A stretch of 64,000 bases of DNA from Chlorogloeopsis fritschii PCC 6912. GTDB lineage: Bacteria; Cyanobacteriota; Cyanobacteriia; Cyanobacteriales; Nostocaceae. Below the pieces are notes generated by a model. It saw only the letters and a list, made by a program, of their open reading frames with translations, made no database searches and was not told where the DNA came from. Of the stretch, positions 1-8,745 are shown piece after piece. The stretch is from contig NZ_AJLN01000097.1 in NCBI RefSeq assembly GCF_000317285.1, positions 1 to 64,000 on the forward strand. Reading direction: 5' to 3'. Numbering within the stretch: position 1 is the stretch's first letter; each line of letters begins with the position of its first letter. The translations under genes and the position numbers were made by a program.

Positions 1-220
1 AACCCGACGCCAGGTGACGCCAGGTGCTACAACGCGCTTAACCCGACGCCAGTTGCTTTATGCCGGGGAACCCGTCCACCGCACTGGCTCCGCAACGCAC
101 TGGCTCCTTTATGCCGGGGAACCCTTTCGCCAGTCACCTGCGCTCGTGTTACCCTCCCGCAGTGCTGGCTCACCACCGCACTGGCTCCCCTACTAACCAC
201 TAACTACTAACCACCAAAAA
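1..220. repeat. GC-rich dispersed repeat material upstream of the Lgt-like gene
   Basis: This stretch is made of short reiterated words: CGCCAGGTG occurs twice near the start, CGCACTGGCTCC is repeated near 80, 98 and 177, and GCCGGGGAACCC occurs near 61 and 112. It ends in TAACCACTAACTACTAACCACC direct repeats just before the start codon at 221. An open frame crosses it (14-196), but its product is a by-product of the repeats. Similar words (CCGGGGAACC, GTGCTACAACG) recur at 9380-9430. It is probably degenerate intergenic repeat sequence of the kind common in filamentous cyanobacteria. Confidence 0.6.
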
Positions 221-961
221 ATGACATTTCCAGTTTATTTTTATTTGGGATCTTTGCGAATTCACCCGCATATTTTATTTGAATCTTTGGCTTATACTGT
301 AGCGTTAATTTTGATATTGCGTAATGTCCGTAATGATTTTATTACACCAGCGCAACGAACTTTTATTATTGTGGCTGGATTGCTCGGTGCACTTGTTGGT
401 ACCAAAGTACTAGTTTTACTACAACATATTGATTTATTGTGGCAACATTCCCAGCTTTTTTTATTACTATCTCTGCAAGGAAAAACAATAGTAGGAGCGC
501 TATTAGGTGCGGTAATTAGTGTAGAAATTACTCAAAAAATTATTGGTATCAATCGCTCTACAGGTGATGTATTTGTTTATCCACTCATTGTCGGAACAGC
601 AATTGGACGCATTGGTTGTTTTCTTACCGGATTGAGCGATCGCACTTACGGAATTGCAACTACATTACCTTGGGGTGTGGATTTTGGTGATGGCATTCTT
701 CGCCATCCCACCCAGTTATATGAAATTATATTTTTAATCCTCTTATTAATATTTATACGTCTTCGTAGTAACTACCAATACAAAGAAGGGGATTTATTTA
801 AATTTTATTTAATTTTGTATTTAATCTTTAGATTTTTGATAGATTTTATAAAACCAGATTTTCGTATTTTTTTGGGGATGAGTGCAATTCAAATTGCCTG
901 TCTATGCGCTATTGTTTATTATTGGCGCAGCATTCCTCAGATGTTACGATTAAAAGCATAA
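221..961 (+). CDS. Lgt-family (prolipoprotein diacylglyceryl transferase-like) membrane protein
   Basis: A 246-residue polytopic membrane protein with the fold signature of Lgt: an N-terminal YxxxxxxIHPHILFE-like segment, the GRIGCF motif at residues 129-134 and an RHPTQLYE segment. Canonical Lgt transfers diacylglycerol from phosphatidylglycerol to lipobox cysteines in the inner membrane. Two features argue against a standard enzyme. The catalytic His of E. coli Lgt (HGGL motif) is replaced by VGAL at about residue 91, and the essential Asn of GRIGNF is Cys133. It is also shorter than usual Lgt (about 280 residues). It is followed after 3 bp by a permease gene, so the two are probably cotranscribed. 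Family membership is clear; activity is doubtful. Confidence 0.75.
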   Translation: MTFPVYFYLGSLRIHPHILFESLAYTVALILILRNVRNDFITPAQRTFIIVAGLLGALVGTKVLVLLQHIDLLWQHSQLFLLLSLQGKTIVGALLGAVISVEITQKIIGINRSTGDVFVYPLIVGTAIGRIGCFLTGLSDRTYGIATTLPWGVDFGDGILRHPTQLYEIIFLILLLIFIRLRSNYQYKEGDLFKFYLILYLIFRFLIDFIKPDFRIFLGMSAIQIACLCAIVYYWRSIPQMLRLKA

Positions 962-964
962 AGC

Positions 965-1540
965 ATGGGACATAGTATATTTTTAGACTTTTTATCTAGC
1001 TTGCAATTGTTATTTGTTGGCTACATTCCTGCCGCAATTTTAGGGATTTTAATTGGAAGTTTGATTGGAACTCATCCAGTGGTTTATCAAATAAGTAAGC
1101 GTTTTTTACAAATCCCTTATAGTATGCCTCCTATAGCTTTGGTACCGCTTGCTTTAATATTATTTCGAGAATTAGAAGTAGCAACAAGTGTGGTTGTGTT
1201 CTCAAGTGCTATTTGGCCGTTAACTATTAAAACGGCTACAGGGATGCGAAAATCTCGCATTGAAGGTAATAGTTTTAGGATTGCAATTAATTGTATATTT
1301 GATGCTTTAAAAATAGGTGTCTGGGTAGCTTGGTTTACAGTAATTGGCATAGAAATGTTGACAGTTGGGAAAGGATTGGGTTTTTTAATTTGGAATAGTT
1401 ATAGGTCTGGTAACAACACTAGCCTCATTGAAGGTATAATTTACATCGGCACCATCGGATTTCTACTCAATCAAATACTAGAGGTTACAGGAAATATTCT
1501 TTCGCGGCTCGCACCAGAGGGTAAAAAATCTGAACTTTAA
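965..1540 (+). CDS. ABC-type permease, short SsuC/NrtB-like
   Basis: A 191-residue hydrophobic protein with about five membrane segments. It resembles the C-terminal two thirds of nitrate/sulfonate/taurine-type ABC permeases: the PYSMPPIALVPLALILF stretch and the coupling-helix region around IWPLTIKTATG match that family in position. Typical members have about 250-280 residues, so the first one or two helices are missing or reduced. No binding protein or ATPase gene lies beside it. The start is 3 bp after the Lgt-like gene, which indicates one transcript. It may be a degenerate or specialised permease working with an ATPase encoded elsewhere. Substrate unknown. Confidence 0.65.
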   Translation: MGHSIFLDFLSSLQLLFVGYIPAAILGILIGSLIGTHPVVYQISKRFLQIPYSMPPIALVPLALILFRELEVATSVVVFSSAIWPLTIKTATGMRKSRIEGNSFRIAINCIFDALKIGVWVAWFTVIGIEMLTVGKGLGFLIWNSYRSGNNTSLIEGIIYIGTIGFLLNQILEVTGNILSRLAPEGKKSEL

Positions 1541-1566
1541 AATCTTCATCTAAGCGAGTAACAACC

Positions 1567-1875
1567 GTGGAAATTATTCATCTCAACTCACTGACTGAAT
1601 TAGATCAGCTCGTTTCTGAACGCTTTACCTTACCTGTACGCCCCTATTCAAGCGACATTAGAGCAGCCTTGGAACTAAGCGTCTGGCATTTGGAAAATTC
1701 TGAGTGGTTTCACTTTGAAGTATTTCGCTCAGAAGTTGCTCAACCAGAAGAACCCTTTTTAGCTAGCTTTGAGCAAGATGCTTGGGATTCAGGTAAAACT
1801 GCTCCAATAGCAATTTGTAAATCTGCTCTACGTTACCTGAAAAAAGTCAGAGTAATTATCACAGAACACGATTAA
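1567..1875 (+). CDS. conserved hypothetical protein, 102 aa
   Basis: A soluble acidic protein with a GTG start. It has no signal peptide, membrane segment or motif that I recognise. The centre is rich in aromatic and acidic residues (SVWHLENSEWFHFEVF), suggesting a small globular fold. It lies 26 bp after the permease gene on the same strand and could be the last gene of that unit. The following 165 bp hold a short CGCCCCTCGGCGC hairpin and dispersed-repeat words, then the convergent end of the RelA/SpoT gene. Function unknown. Confidence 0.6.
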   Translation: MEIIHLNSLTELDQLVSERFTLPVRPYSSDIRAALELSVWHLENSEWFHFEVFRSEVAQPEEPFLASFEQDAWDSGKTAPIAICKSALRYLKKVRVIITEHD

Positions 1876-2041
1876 TCTCTTTAAAAATTAATTGTTTTCA
1901 GTAACGGAGTGATTCAAAAAATATCTGCGCCCCTCGGCGCTTCCTCTGGGTTCCTCTGCGTTGCAAAAAACTACCTATTTTCACGGCACATTGTACCGTC
2001 CCTGAAAGCACCCTGTAACTTTAATTAATTAACCAACGAAA

Positions 2042-4318
2042 TTATTCATCAGTTTGCCCGACACGACGGATATTGAGAATATCGCTCATTTTCTTAATTT
2101 GAACAAAAGTATGTTCCAATTGAGCGCGATCGCGTATTTCGATCCCCAAATCAATCAACGCCGGTTGACCAAAAGCAGTTTTTACATTAGCATGGCGAAC
2201 GTTGATACCTTGATCGCTCAACCGCGACAAAATATCTTTTAACACTCCCACCCGATCCAAAGCTTCAATTTGCACGTTTACCTGATAAGTTTGAGGACGA
2301 CCGTTATTTTCTGCTGCTTGATTCCAACTTACTGGTACAAGGCGATCGCACTCTACTTTTTCTACGTTATGACATCCTTGGCGATGGATAGAAATTCCCT
2401 TACCCCGCGTGACTACACCAATAATTTGTTCGCCAGGAATTGGAGTACAACACCCAGCCAAATGATACATTAATCCTTCCACTCCCACAATCGGCGAGTC
2501 ACTAGAACGGGAAGTTGTTGTACTGCCATCTCGTAGTGCTGCTTTGGCTGTAGTTGGCAGGTTTGGGGGAATTTCAGGCTCATTAACCACAGGCTGTTGT
2601 GCTTTGACTATTTCTCGCCAACGGTTAAGTACCAGATTGAGCGTTACTTCTCCATAACCCAAACCAGCGAGCAAATCTTCCACAGAGTGGTAGTTACACT
2701 TTTCTGCTACCGCCTGCATTGGCTCTGACTTCAAAAAACTTTCAAAACCTGTTTTTCCAAGTTCTTTTTCTAAAATTTCTCTACCGCGAGCCACATTTTC
2801 TTCTCGGCGCGATCGCTTGTACCATTGCTTAATGCGATTTTTAGCTGCACTTGTTCTGACAAAATTTAACCAATCCAAACTAGGATGGCTATTTTTTTGA
2901 GTAATGATCTCAACTATGTCACCATTGTGTAGTCGTGTCGAAAGTGGAACCATCCTCCCGTTTACCCGCGCTCCGGCACAGTGATTTCCAACTTCTGTGT
3001 GGATGCGATAAGCAAAATCCACTGTAGTCGAACCGGGGTTCAAAGCAACTAAATCCCCCTTTGGGGTGAAGACATAAACATCATCTTCAAATAGATTATC
3101 TTTGATGCTCTCTAAATATTCCTGAGCATCCTTGAGATCGCTTTGCCATTCAAGTAACTGCCGCAACCAAGTAAACTTTTCATCTGCCGCATTTAAATGC
3201 GTAAGGTTAGAACCTCCAGTTTCTTTATACTTCCAGTGAGCGGCGATCCCGTACTCGGCGATCCGATGCATTTCCAGTGTTCGGATTTGCACTTCCAAAG
3301 GTCGTCCCCAAGGGCCAATTACTCCAGTATGCAGCGATTGATAGCGGTTGGGTTTGGGCAGACCAATATAATCTTTAAATCTACCAGGAATTGGGCGAAA
3401 TACATCGTGAACTACTGCCAAAGCACGATAACATTCCTCATTAGTTTGAACAATAATCCGCAGCGCTGCCAGATCGTAAATTTCGTGAAACTCCTTATTT
3501 TGCCGCTGCATCTTTTGATAAATACTATACAGATGCTTGGGACGTCCGCTAATATCGAGACAGCGAATTCCTGCTTCTGCCAGTCGTTCTCGCAAAGTTT
3601 CGGAAACCTTCTCCAATCTCTCTTCCCGCGCCGTTCGTTTTTCCGAAACCAGCTGCTGAATTTGGCGAAAAGGCTCTGGTTCCAAATACTTAAACGCCAA
3701 ATCTTCCAATTCCCATTTAAAACGCCAAATCCCCAAGCGATTGGCTAGAGGAGCAAAAATTTCCCTTGTTTCTAAAGCAGTGCGTCGGCGTTTTTCCTCT
3801 GGCATAAATTCCAAAGTCCGCATATTATGCAAGCGATCTGCCAACTTCACCACAATCACGCGGATATCCTGCGCCATTGCTAAAAACATCCGCCGAAAAT
3901 TTTCCGCTTGGCTTTCTGTTTTACTTTTAAAGTTAATTTTAGAAAGCTTGGTGACTCCTTCAACCAAACATCTGACTTCTGCCCCAAAACGCTGTTCTAT
4001 GTCCTCAATTGTGACATCTGTATCCTCAACTACATCATGTAAAAATCCAGCTGCTATCATAGCAGCACTGCCTCCTAAATCATGTAGCATCCCAGCAACA
4101 GCAATAGGATGACAAATGTAAGGTTCTCCTGACTTGCGGTATTGTCCTTGATGCAATTGATAGGCAAATTGAAATGCTCGGCAAATCAAATCTGTATCAT
4201 AGTACTTTCGGTCTTCTTCTGTTTCACCACTGCTCGTAGATGGCGCGTACAAACAACTCTTGAGCCATTCTGGAAGAGTAATATCGGTTGGAGGGTTGAC
4301 AACTGTAGTGCTCATCAT
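2042..4318 (-). CDS. spoT: Bifunctional (p)ppGpp synthetase/hydrolase, RelA/SpoT family
   Basis: A 758-residue long RSH enzyme that makes and degrades the alarmone (p)ppGpp. Domains in order: N-terminal HD hydrolase (about 45-200) with an intact HDVVEDTD motif, synthetase (about 230-390) with the RFKDYIGLPKPN and EVQIRT motifs, TGS (about 415-475, VYVFTPKGDLV) and a C-terminal ACT domain (about 680-755). Both the hydrolase metal-binding residues and the RxKD synthetase loop are present, so both activities are expected. The length is normal for cyanobacterial RSH. Start codons at 4318 and 4315 are both possible. The gene is monocistronic and divergent from the PatD gene. It would link amino-acid and nitrogen starvation to growth control. 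Confidence 0.95.
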   Translation of the reverse strand: MMSTTVVNPPTDITLPEWLKSCLYAPSTSSGETEEDRKYYDTDLICRAFQFAYQLHQGQYRKSGEPYICHPIAVAGMLHDLGGSAAMIAAGFLHDVVEDTDVTIEDIEQRFGAEVRCLVEGVTKLSKINFKSKTESQAENFRRMFLAMAQDIRVIVVKLADRLHNMRTLEFMPEEKRRRTALETREIFAPLANRLGIWRFKWELEDLAFKYLEPEPFRQIQQLVSEKRTAREERLEKVSETLRERLAEAGIRCLDISGRPKHLYSIYQKMQRQNKEFHEIYDLAALRIIVQTNEECYRALAVVHDVFRPIPGRFKDYIGLPKPNRYQSLHTGVIGPWGRPLEVQIRTLEMHRIAEYGIAAHWKYKETGGSNLTHLNAADEKFTWLRQLLEWQSDLKDAQEYLESIKDNLFEDDVYVFTPKGDLVALNPGSTTVDFAYRIHTEVGNHCAGARVNGRMVPLSTRLHNGDIVEIITQKNSHPSLDWLNFVRTSAAKNRIKQWYKRSRREENVARGREILEKELGKTGFESFLKSEPMQAVAEKCNYHSVEDLLAGLGYGEVTLNLVLNRWREIVKAQQPVVNEPEIPPNLPTTAKAALRDGSTTTSRSSDSPIVGVEGLMYHLAGCCTPIPGEQIIGVVTRGKGISIHRQGCHNVEKVECDRLVPVSWNQAAENNGRPQTYQVNVQIEALDRVGVLKDILSRLSDQGINVRHANVKTAFGQPALIDLGIEIRDRAQLEHTFVQIKKMSDILNIRRVGQTDE

Positions 4319-4679
4319 AGGATCGGAACTGGAGGTGATTAGTGGTTATTAGGGGCGGGTTTAGCAGAAAAGTTGCTGTTTAATCGAGGTTTGATTACTA
4401 AAACCCACTCCTAGAGGGAATTAAACACAATTGACGACATCACTGCCAAAAGAATTTGCTGTTGATACGCAAAGCACAAAGGCGAAAAGCAGAATGATTG
4501 CTCGTAAAGTTGGTGGAAATTATCCTGTTCATACTTCAAGCATAATCATCCTGAAAATCGATTGATGATAAATCAAGCCCCAAACTATAATTTCTGGGGC
4601 AACAACATAAGGCAAAGGTTAAAATTTTTATTGTATAAGAAAGATTACTTGACATTAATAGTATCTCAATCAGCGCTGA
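4319..4679. other. divergent intergenic region between RSH and patD
   Basis: 361 bp separate two divergent genes, so promoters for both should lie here. I see AT-rich stretches near 4560-4670 upstream of patD, but no convincing motif match, no tRNA and no coding potential. Confidence 0.4.
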
Positions 4680-5024
4680 ATGTCTTTCCATCGGGATAAA
4701 TATCAAACCTTCGCAACATTGTTAGAGCAATTCCGCTCTGAGATTGTAACTAAACAACTAGATGCACCTGGAATGCAGCACCACCTTGTGTCATTAAAGC
4801 AATTTTTTCAGCTACAAATTTTACCTTTGACAGAAGAAACATCACGAGAGCAATCTTATCGAACAGAAATGAGCAAGCAATTGCGGCTATTAGAAATCGA
4901 TGTAATGTTTTACCAAGGAGCGCGCCAAGCTGCTACTGCTTCCGAGCGACGCAATACTATCAGCGATCGCCTGTCAACGCTTACGGAGTACTGTCAAGCC
5001 ATTTTGCAACTACAAGAACCATAG
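4680..5024 (+). CDS. patD: Heterocyst frequency control protein PatD-like
   Basis: A 114-residue mostly helical protein with the conserved C-terminal block typical of the cyanobacterial PatD family: EMSKQLRLLEIDVMF followed by ARQAAT, DRLSTL and YCQAIL. In Nostoc/Anabaena, PatD is known to modulate FtsZ assembly and to limit heterocyst frequency. It has no signal peptide or membrane segment, so it acts in the cytoplasm. It is monocistronic; the start at 4680 gives the expected family length. Homologues also occur in non-heterocystous filaments, so by itself it does not prove heterocyst formation. Recognition is from memory of the motif. Confidence 0.7.
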   Translation: MSFHRDKYQTFATLLEQFRSEIVTKQLDAPGMQHHLVSLKQFFQLQILPLTEETSREQSYRTEMSKQLRLLEIDVMFYQGARQAATASERRNTISDRLSTLTEYCQAILQLQEP

Positions 5025-5364
5025 ATTTACTAGCGTAGTAGGAGTATCTGTTGTCAAGATTTTTTGATATTTAAGATGAAAATTAAGGTATACAATTTAT
5101 ACCATGATATTGCTAGTTGTGAGAGCAAAAATATTACTTATTAGATTGAAAACAATTAGTAATTTCTAGGAAAATATTTTTTCTCGATGCGTCAATTTTG
5201 AGATATCACCAATTTATACCTTTCATTAGCAAAGAATTACTGCTCTGTGGCAAGAAATATTGATGGGATTCAAACATTGGATAAACAAATATATGCCATG
5301 TAAACTTAGTACTATAAAGTAACAAATTGCTATTCTCTATCGTTTATCCTCTCAGTAATTTTCA
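5025..5364. other. convergent intergenic region, no gene seen
   Basis: 340 bp of AT-rich sequence between the end of patD and the end of the SRPBCC gene. I see no ORF, RNA gene, clear terminator or known repeat. Confidence 0.4.
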
Positions 5365-5892
5365 CTATCTGGTAGTTTTTTCTAGATACTGACGCACTCC
5401 CTCGCTCATTTGCGACAGGTTGGGTTCAATCTTTTTACCAAGAAAATCTTGGACTAAATGCACTACACTGCGAACGAGGAACAGAGGAACTCCCTTGATT
5501 TGCTTGGGATCGATAATAAGTTCGCCACGGCTCTCTACAATTGTAGTATCACCGTCTGCAAGGAAACGGTTCTTTCCCATACAATGGACTGCTTCGCTAT
5601 AGACGTGAGTTTTAATCTGCCACTCCACAATAAACTTATCCTCGTTCCACGTATTATATTCTGTCCAGGAGAGCATATCTTCACTAATTACTGCCCTTGC
5701 TGCCACTGGAATTTCTCCACCTCCATGCCACTCATTAACACTGTGAACTAACCCATCCTCCTCACGACGAGATTTCACTTGAATAGAACGCACGTTCGGC
5801 ATATATGGGATTAGTTCAACTAACTTGTCGCGATAGGTAGCATACACGAGAGAGCGTGGGAAAGGAATGCGCGAATCAGCAGAAATTAACAT
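5365..5892 (-). CDS. SRPBCC/START-like polyketide cyclase-type protein
   Basis: A 175-residue soluble protein of the SRPBCC superfamily (helix-grip fold). The start (ISADSRIPFPRSLVYATYRDKL) and the segment around MPNVRSIQV match the first strand and helix of cyclase/dehydrase-like proteins, which bind hydrophobic ligands in an internal cavity. No catalytic residues can be assigned. It is transcribed on the minus strand, downstream of the DUF5132 gene with 207 bp and a terminator-like hairpin between them, so the two are probably separate units. The ligand is unknown. Confidence 0.7.
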   Translation of the reverse strand: MLISADSRIPFPRSLVYATYRDKLVELIPYMPNVRSIQVKSRREEDGLVHSVNEWHGGGEIPVAARAVISEDMLSWTEYNTWNEDKFIVEWQIKTHVYSEAVHCMGKNRFLADGDTTIVESRGELIIDPKQIKGVPLFLVRSVVHLVQDFLGKKIEPNLSQMSEGVRQYLEKTTR

Positions 5893-6001
5893 TGTTTGAT
5901 TAATTTTGGATTAAATGCCTAATACAACCTAAATAAAACATTATTACCAAGAGTGTAACGCTCGCAACTGGTTACTCTTTTAGAACATAAAAATATCAAT
6001 C

Positions 6002-6028
6002 AAAAAAGGATGGGTAAAATTCCCATCC
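6002..6028 (-). terminator. rho-independent terminator downstream of the DUF5132 gene
   Basis: On the minus strand, the palindrome GGATGGG-AATTTTA-CCCATCC (6028-6008) is followed directly by TTTTTT (6007-6002), a textbook intrinsic terminator about 70 bp after the DUF5132 stop. A near-identical palindrome follows the paralogous gene at 28942-28962. Confidence 0.75.
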
Positions 6029-6099
6029 CTCAAAATAATCTTCGATAGTTATGCAAATGTTCACTACAAGATTCGAGATTAGCATGGCTCTTCCTTGAG

Positions 6100-6387
6100 T
6101 TATCCAGCCTGACTCTCTTCGATAGGTTCAGCCCGCTTCATGCGCGATTCACCCAGTTCAGCCCTTGCCTCTGCGACAATATCTTCCCAAGTTTCACCAA
6201 CTTCTGCGATCGCTCCCCTGCTCCTTTCATAGAAAAGGATTCCGCCTTTAATGATTCCCTTGGCGATCGGCTTACCAACACCAGCTAACACTGGCAAGAA
6301 CACGGGGAGAAGTACGACTCCTAGAATACCTGTAACACCAAGGTTTTCCGCTACATCTCCAACATCTGGTAAAACTTTAACTCCCAT
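6100..6387 (-). CDS. DUF5132 domain protein (copy 1)
   Basis: A 95-residue protein made of a glycine-rich hydrophobic segment (about 18-50, with G or small residues at regular spacing and the conserved GVGKPIAKGIIKGG) and a charged C-terminal helix (GETWEDIVAEARAEL). The hydrophobic part looks like a glycine-zipper membrane segment. It is about two thirds identical to the protein encoded at 28609-28905, which sits inside the HMA/P-type ATPase locus. Here it stands alone, with its own terminator-like hairpin. DUF5132 has no assigned function; a membrane-inserted or oligomeric role is inferred from the sequence only. Confidence 0.8.
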   Translation of the reverse strand: MGVKVLPDVGDVAENLGVTGILGVVLLPVFLPVLAGVGKPIAKGIIKGGILFYERSRGAIAEVGETWEDIVAEARAELGESRMKRAEPIEESQAG

Positions 6388-7068
6388 AGTGTTTTTACCT
6401 CTCTTATTCTTACACCTTTATTTTATTACTGTTGAAGTCATAAATTTCACAAAATACTTTATTGAATATCGTGAAAATATATTAAATAATATTGTTTGAT
6501 TAATTTTGAATTCTCAAATAATTATTAATTTTTGTTGATTAAAATATTTATCAAAACAGAATTCAGGAGCCAGGAGCCAGAATTCAGAATAAATTCTTTA
6601 TTCTGAATTCGATTTAGACAGGACTTACACAACATCATGAAAAAACGAACCACATAGACGCGCAAGCGGCTTCCCGCAGGGTAGGACACCAAGGACACTA
6701 AGGAATAAGGCTTTCCCAGAACTTCTGCATAAGTCCTATTAGATAAATTTGGCATTTCTAATTTTCTATCAAAACAATTAACTTTAAATTAAAGAAATTA
6801 AATTTAATTTTTATGCTCTTGTTTTTATATTTATAAATTTTGTGAATAATATTTATTAGGTTTATCAAAATCAAAATCTACTTTAATACATCTGATTCTT
6901 TTCAGCATATACTGATTTGAGAAATGACAAATCACTTCTCAAGGGGGAATTTTTATACAGAGTATAATAGAAGCCTGTAAAAGAGAGATACATAAACAAC
7001 AAGCATAATGAATATAATCTGATACATTATCTAAAAACTATAACTTTAGTGCCAATAACTAAATAAAT
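6388..7068. repeat. intergenic region with two dispersed repeats, upstream of the DppDF-like gene
   Basis: 681 bp without a credible gene. At 6561-6612 lies a reiterated CAGGAGC/CAGAATTC element ending in an inverted copy. At 6644-6709 lies a member of the dispersed family that begins AACGAACCACA and contains GCGGCTTCCCGCAGGGTAGG (other members at 22960, 33746, 34221 and 48341). The remaining part up to 7068 is very AT-rich and should contain the promoter of the ABC ATPase gene. The 76-residue frame at 6525-6755 is translated repeat. Confidence 0.6.
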
Positions 7069-8745
7069 ATGAGTGACGCCTTATTTACTATCGAAAATTT
7101 GCGGGTTGCCTATCCTCATAGTAGTGACGAAAAAGCGCATTGGGCAGTTGATGATGTTTCTTTTCAACTGCAACCAGGTGAAAGAATGGGATTGGTGGGA
7201 GAGTCGGGATGTGGTAAATCAACTTTGGGAAGAGCAGCAATGCGGTTGCTACCATCATCCACCCAAATTGAGGGACAAATCACATTTCAAGGGCAATCGG
7301 TGTTTACTTTGACACCAACTCAAATGCGGAAATTTCGAGGAGAGGTAGTGGCATTGGTATTTCAAGATCCCATGACACGTCTCGATCCTTTAATGACTAT
7401 AGGCAACCACTGCATCGAGACACTAAAGGCGCACTCTCCAAAATTATCAACACGGGAAGCGAAAGAAAAGGCGATCGCTACTTTGGCAAAGGTTAATATT
7501 CCTGCTAGTCGCTGGAACCAGTACCCCCATGAATTTAGTGGGGGGATGCGACAACGAGTCGCAATTGCCCTAGCTTTGTTGCTGCAACCAAAGATGATTG
7601 TTGCTGATGAACCAACCACTAGCTTAGATGTCACTGTGGCGGCACAGATTTTGCGAGAACTGACACGATTATGTGCCGAAGAAAATATGGCACTGCTACT
7701 GATTTCCCACGATTTAGCAATGGTAGCAGAATATTGCGATCGCATAGGCGTCATGTATAACGGCAAAATGGTGGAAATGGGTCAAACAGAATCTGTCTTT
7801 AAACAACCCCAGCACGAATACACGCGATTGCTCCTGCAAGCAGCTTTGCATATTCAAGCAGGAGAGGGAACGGACACGGGGAATCAAGAGGACAAGGGGA
7901 ATGCAAATAAAAGTTTCTCCGCGTCTTCCTCCCAATCCCCAATCCTGCGCGTCGTAGACTTAAAACAGCACTATACAATCGAGCCTAACTTGATAGAACG
8001 TCTGTTCCAAGGGCAACCTCAGACAATTAAAGCGGTAGATGGCATTAATCTCGAACTATATCCTGGAGAAATTTTAGGATTAGTCGGGGAGTCTGGTTGC
8101 GGTAAAAGTACCTTGTCGCGGACGATTTTGCAGTTAATTCCTCCTACTGCTGGAAAAGTCGAGTTTTTAGGAAAGGAGATAACTCGCCTATCCCGGCAGG
8201 AAATGCGCAACCAAAGGCGACAAATGCAAATGGTATTTCAAGATCCTCACGCCTGCTTGAATCCAGCGATGACAGTCGGGCAAAGCATCGCAGATCCATT
8301 GTTAATTCACAAACTCGCTACTCCCGCAGAAGCAAAAAAACAGGTTTTTTGGATGCTAGAAAAAGTAGGCTTAAAACCTCCAGAAGTTTATTATCAGCGC
8401 TATGCTTCAGATTTATCTGGGGGACAACAGCAACGAGTGGCAATTGCTCGTGCTTTAATTACTCATCCGAAACTTTTAATTTGTGATGAGCCTGTGAGTA
8501 TGTTAGACGCTAGCGTGCAGTCGCAAGTGTTGGATCTGATGCTGGAATTAAAAGCAGAGTTTGAATTAACCTATTTGTTTATCACTCACGATCTGTGGTT
8601 AGCGAGATTTTTGTGCGATCGCATTGCTGTGATGAACGGCGGCAAGATTGTCGAGATTGGCTCCACAAAAGAAATTTTTGCTAACCCCCAGCATCCCTAT
8701 ACAAAAACCTTACTCGCCGCAGCTCCCTTGTTAGCACGAGCATGA
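7069..8745 (+). CDS. Fused dipeptide/oligopeptide-type ABC transporter ATPase (DppD-DppF-like)
   Basis: A 558-residue cytoplasmic protein with two ABC ATPase domains in tandem. Domain 1 has Walker A GESGCGKST at 44-52, signature FSGGMRQRV, Walker B with DEPTTSLD and the LISHDL switch histidine. Domain 2 has GESGCGKST, LSGGQQQRV, DEPVSMLD and ITHDL. The arrangement is that of DppD and DppF fused (as in YejF/DdpDF-type proteins), energising import of peptides, nickel or similar solutes. Both domains look active. No permease or binding protein gene is adjacent. The linker at about 7858-7944 encodes GEGTDTGNQEDKGNANK and looks like an in-frame STRR-type repeat. The gene overlaps the GNAT gene by 4 bp (ATGA). 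Confidence 0.92.
   Translation: MSDALFTIENLRVAYPHSSDEKAHWAVDDVSFQLQPGERMGLVGESGCGKSTLGRAAMRLLPSSTQIEGQITFQGQSVFTLTPTQMRKFRGEVVALVFQDPMTRLDPLMTIGNHCIETLKAHSPKLSTREAKEKAIATLAKVNIPASRWNQYPHEFSGGMRQRVAIALALLLQPKMIVADEPTTSLDVTVAAQILRELTRLCAEENMALLLISHDLAMVAEYCDRIGVMYNGKMVEMGQTESVFKQPQHEYTRLLLQAALHIQAGEGTDTGNQEDKGNANKSFSASSSQSPILRVVDLKQHYTIEPNLIERLFQGQPQTIKAVDGINLELYPGEILGLVGESGCGKSTLSRTILQLIPPTAGKVEFLGKEITRLSRQEMRNQRRQMQMVFQDPHACLNPAMTVGQSIADPLLIHKLATPAEAKKQVFWMLEKVGLKPPEVYYQRYASDLSGGQQQRVAIARALITHPKLLICDEPVSMLDASVQSQVLDLMLELKAEFELTYLFITHDLWLARFLCDRIAVMNGGKIVEIGSTKEIFANPQHPYTKTLLAAAPLLARA

Noticed and set aside
14-196. 60-residue plus-strand ORF upstream of the Lgt-like gene
   Set aside because: It is translated from reiterated CGCACTGGCTCC/CCGGGGAACC words, has low complexity and no protein-like pattern.
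3197-4342. long plus-strand ORFs opposite the RSH gene
   Set aside because: Antisense shadows of a strongly conserved gene.
6525-6755. 76-residue minus-strand ORF
   Set aside because: It spans two dispersed repeats; composition and lack of a ribosome site argue against a gene.
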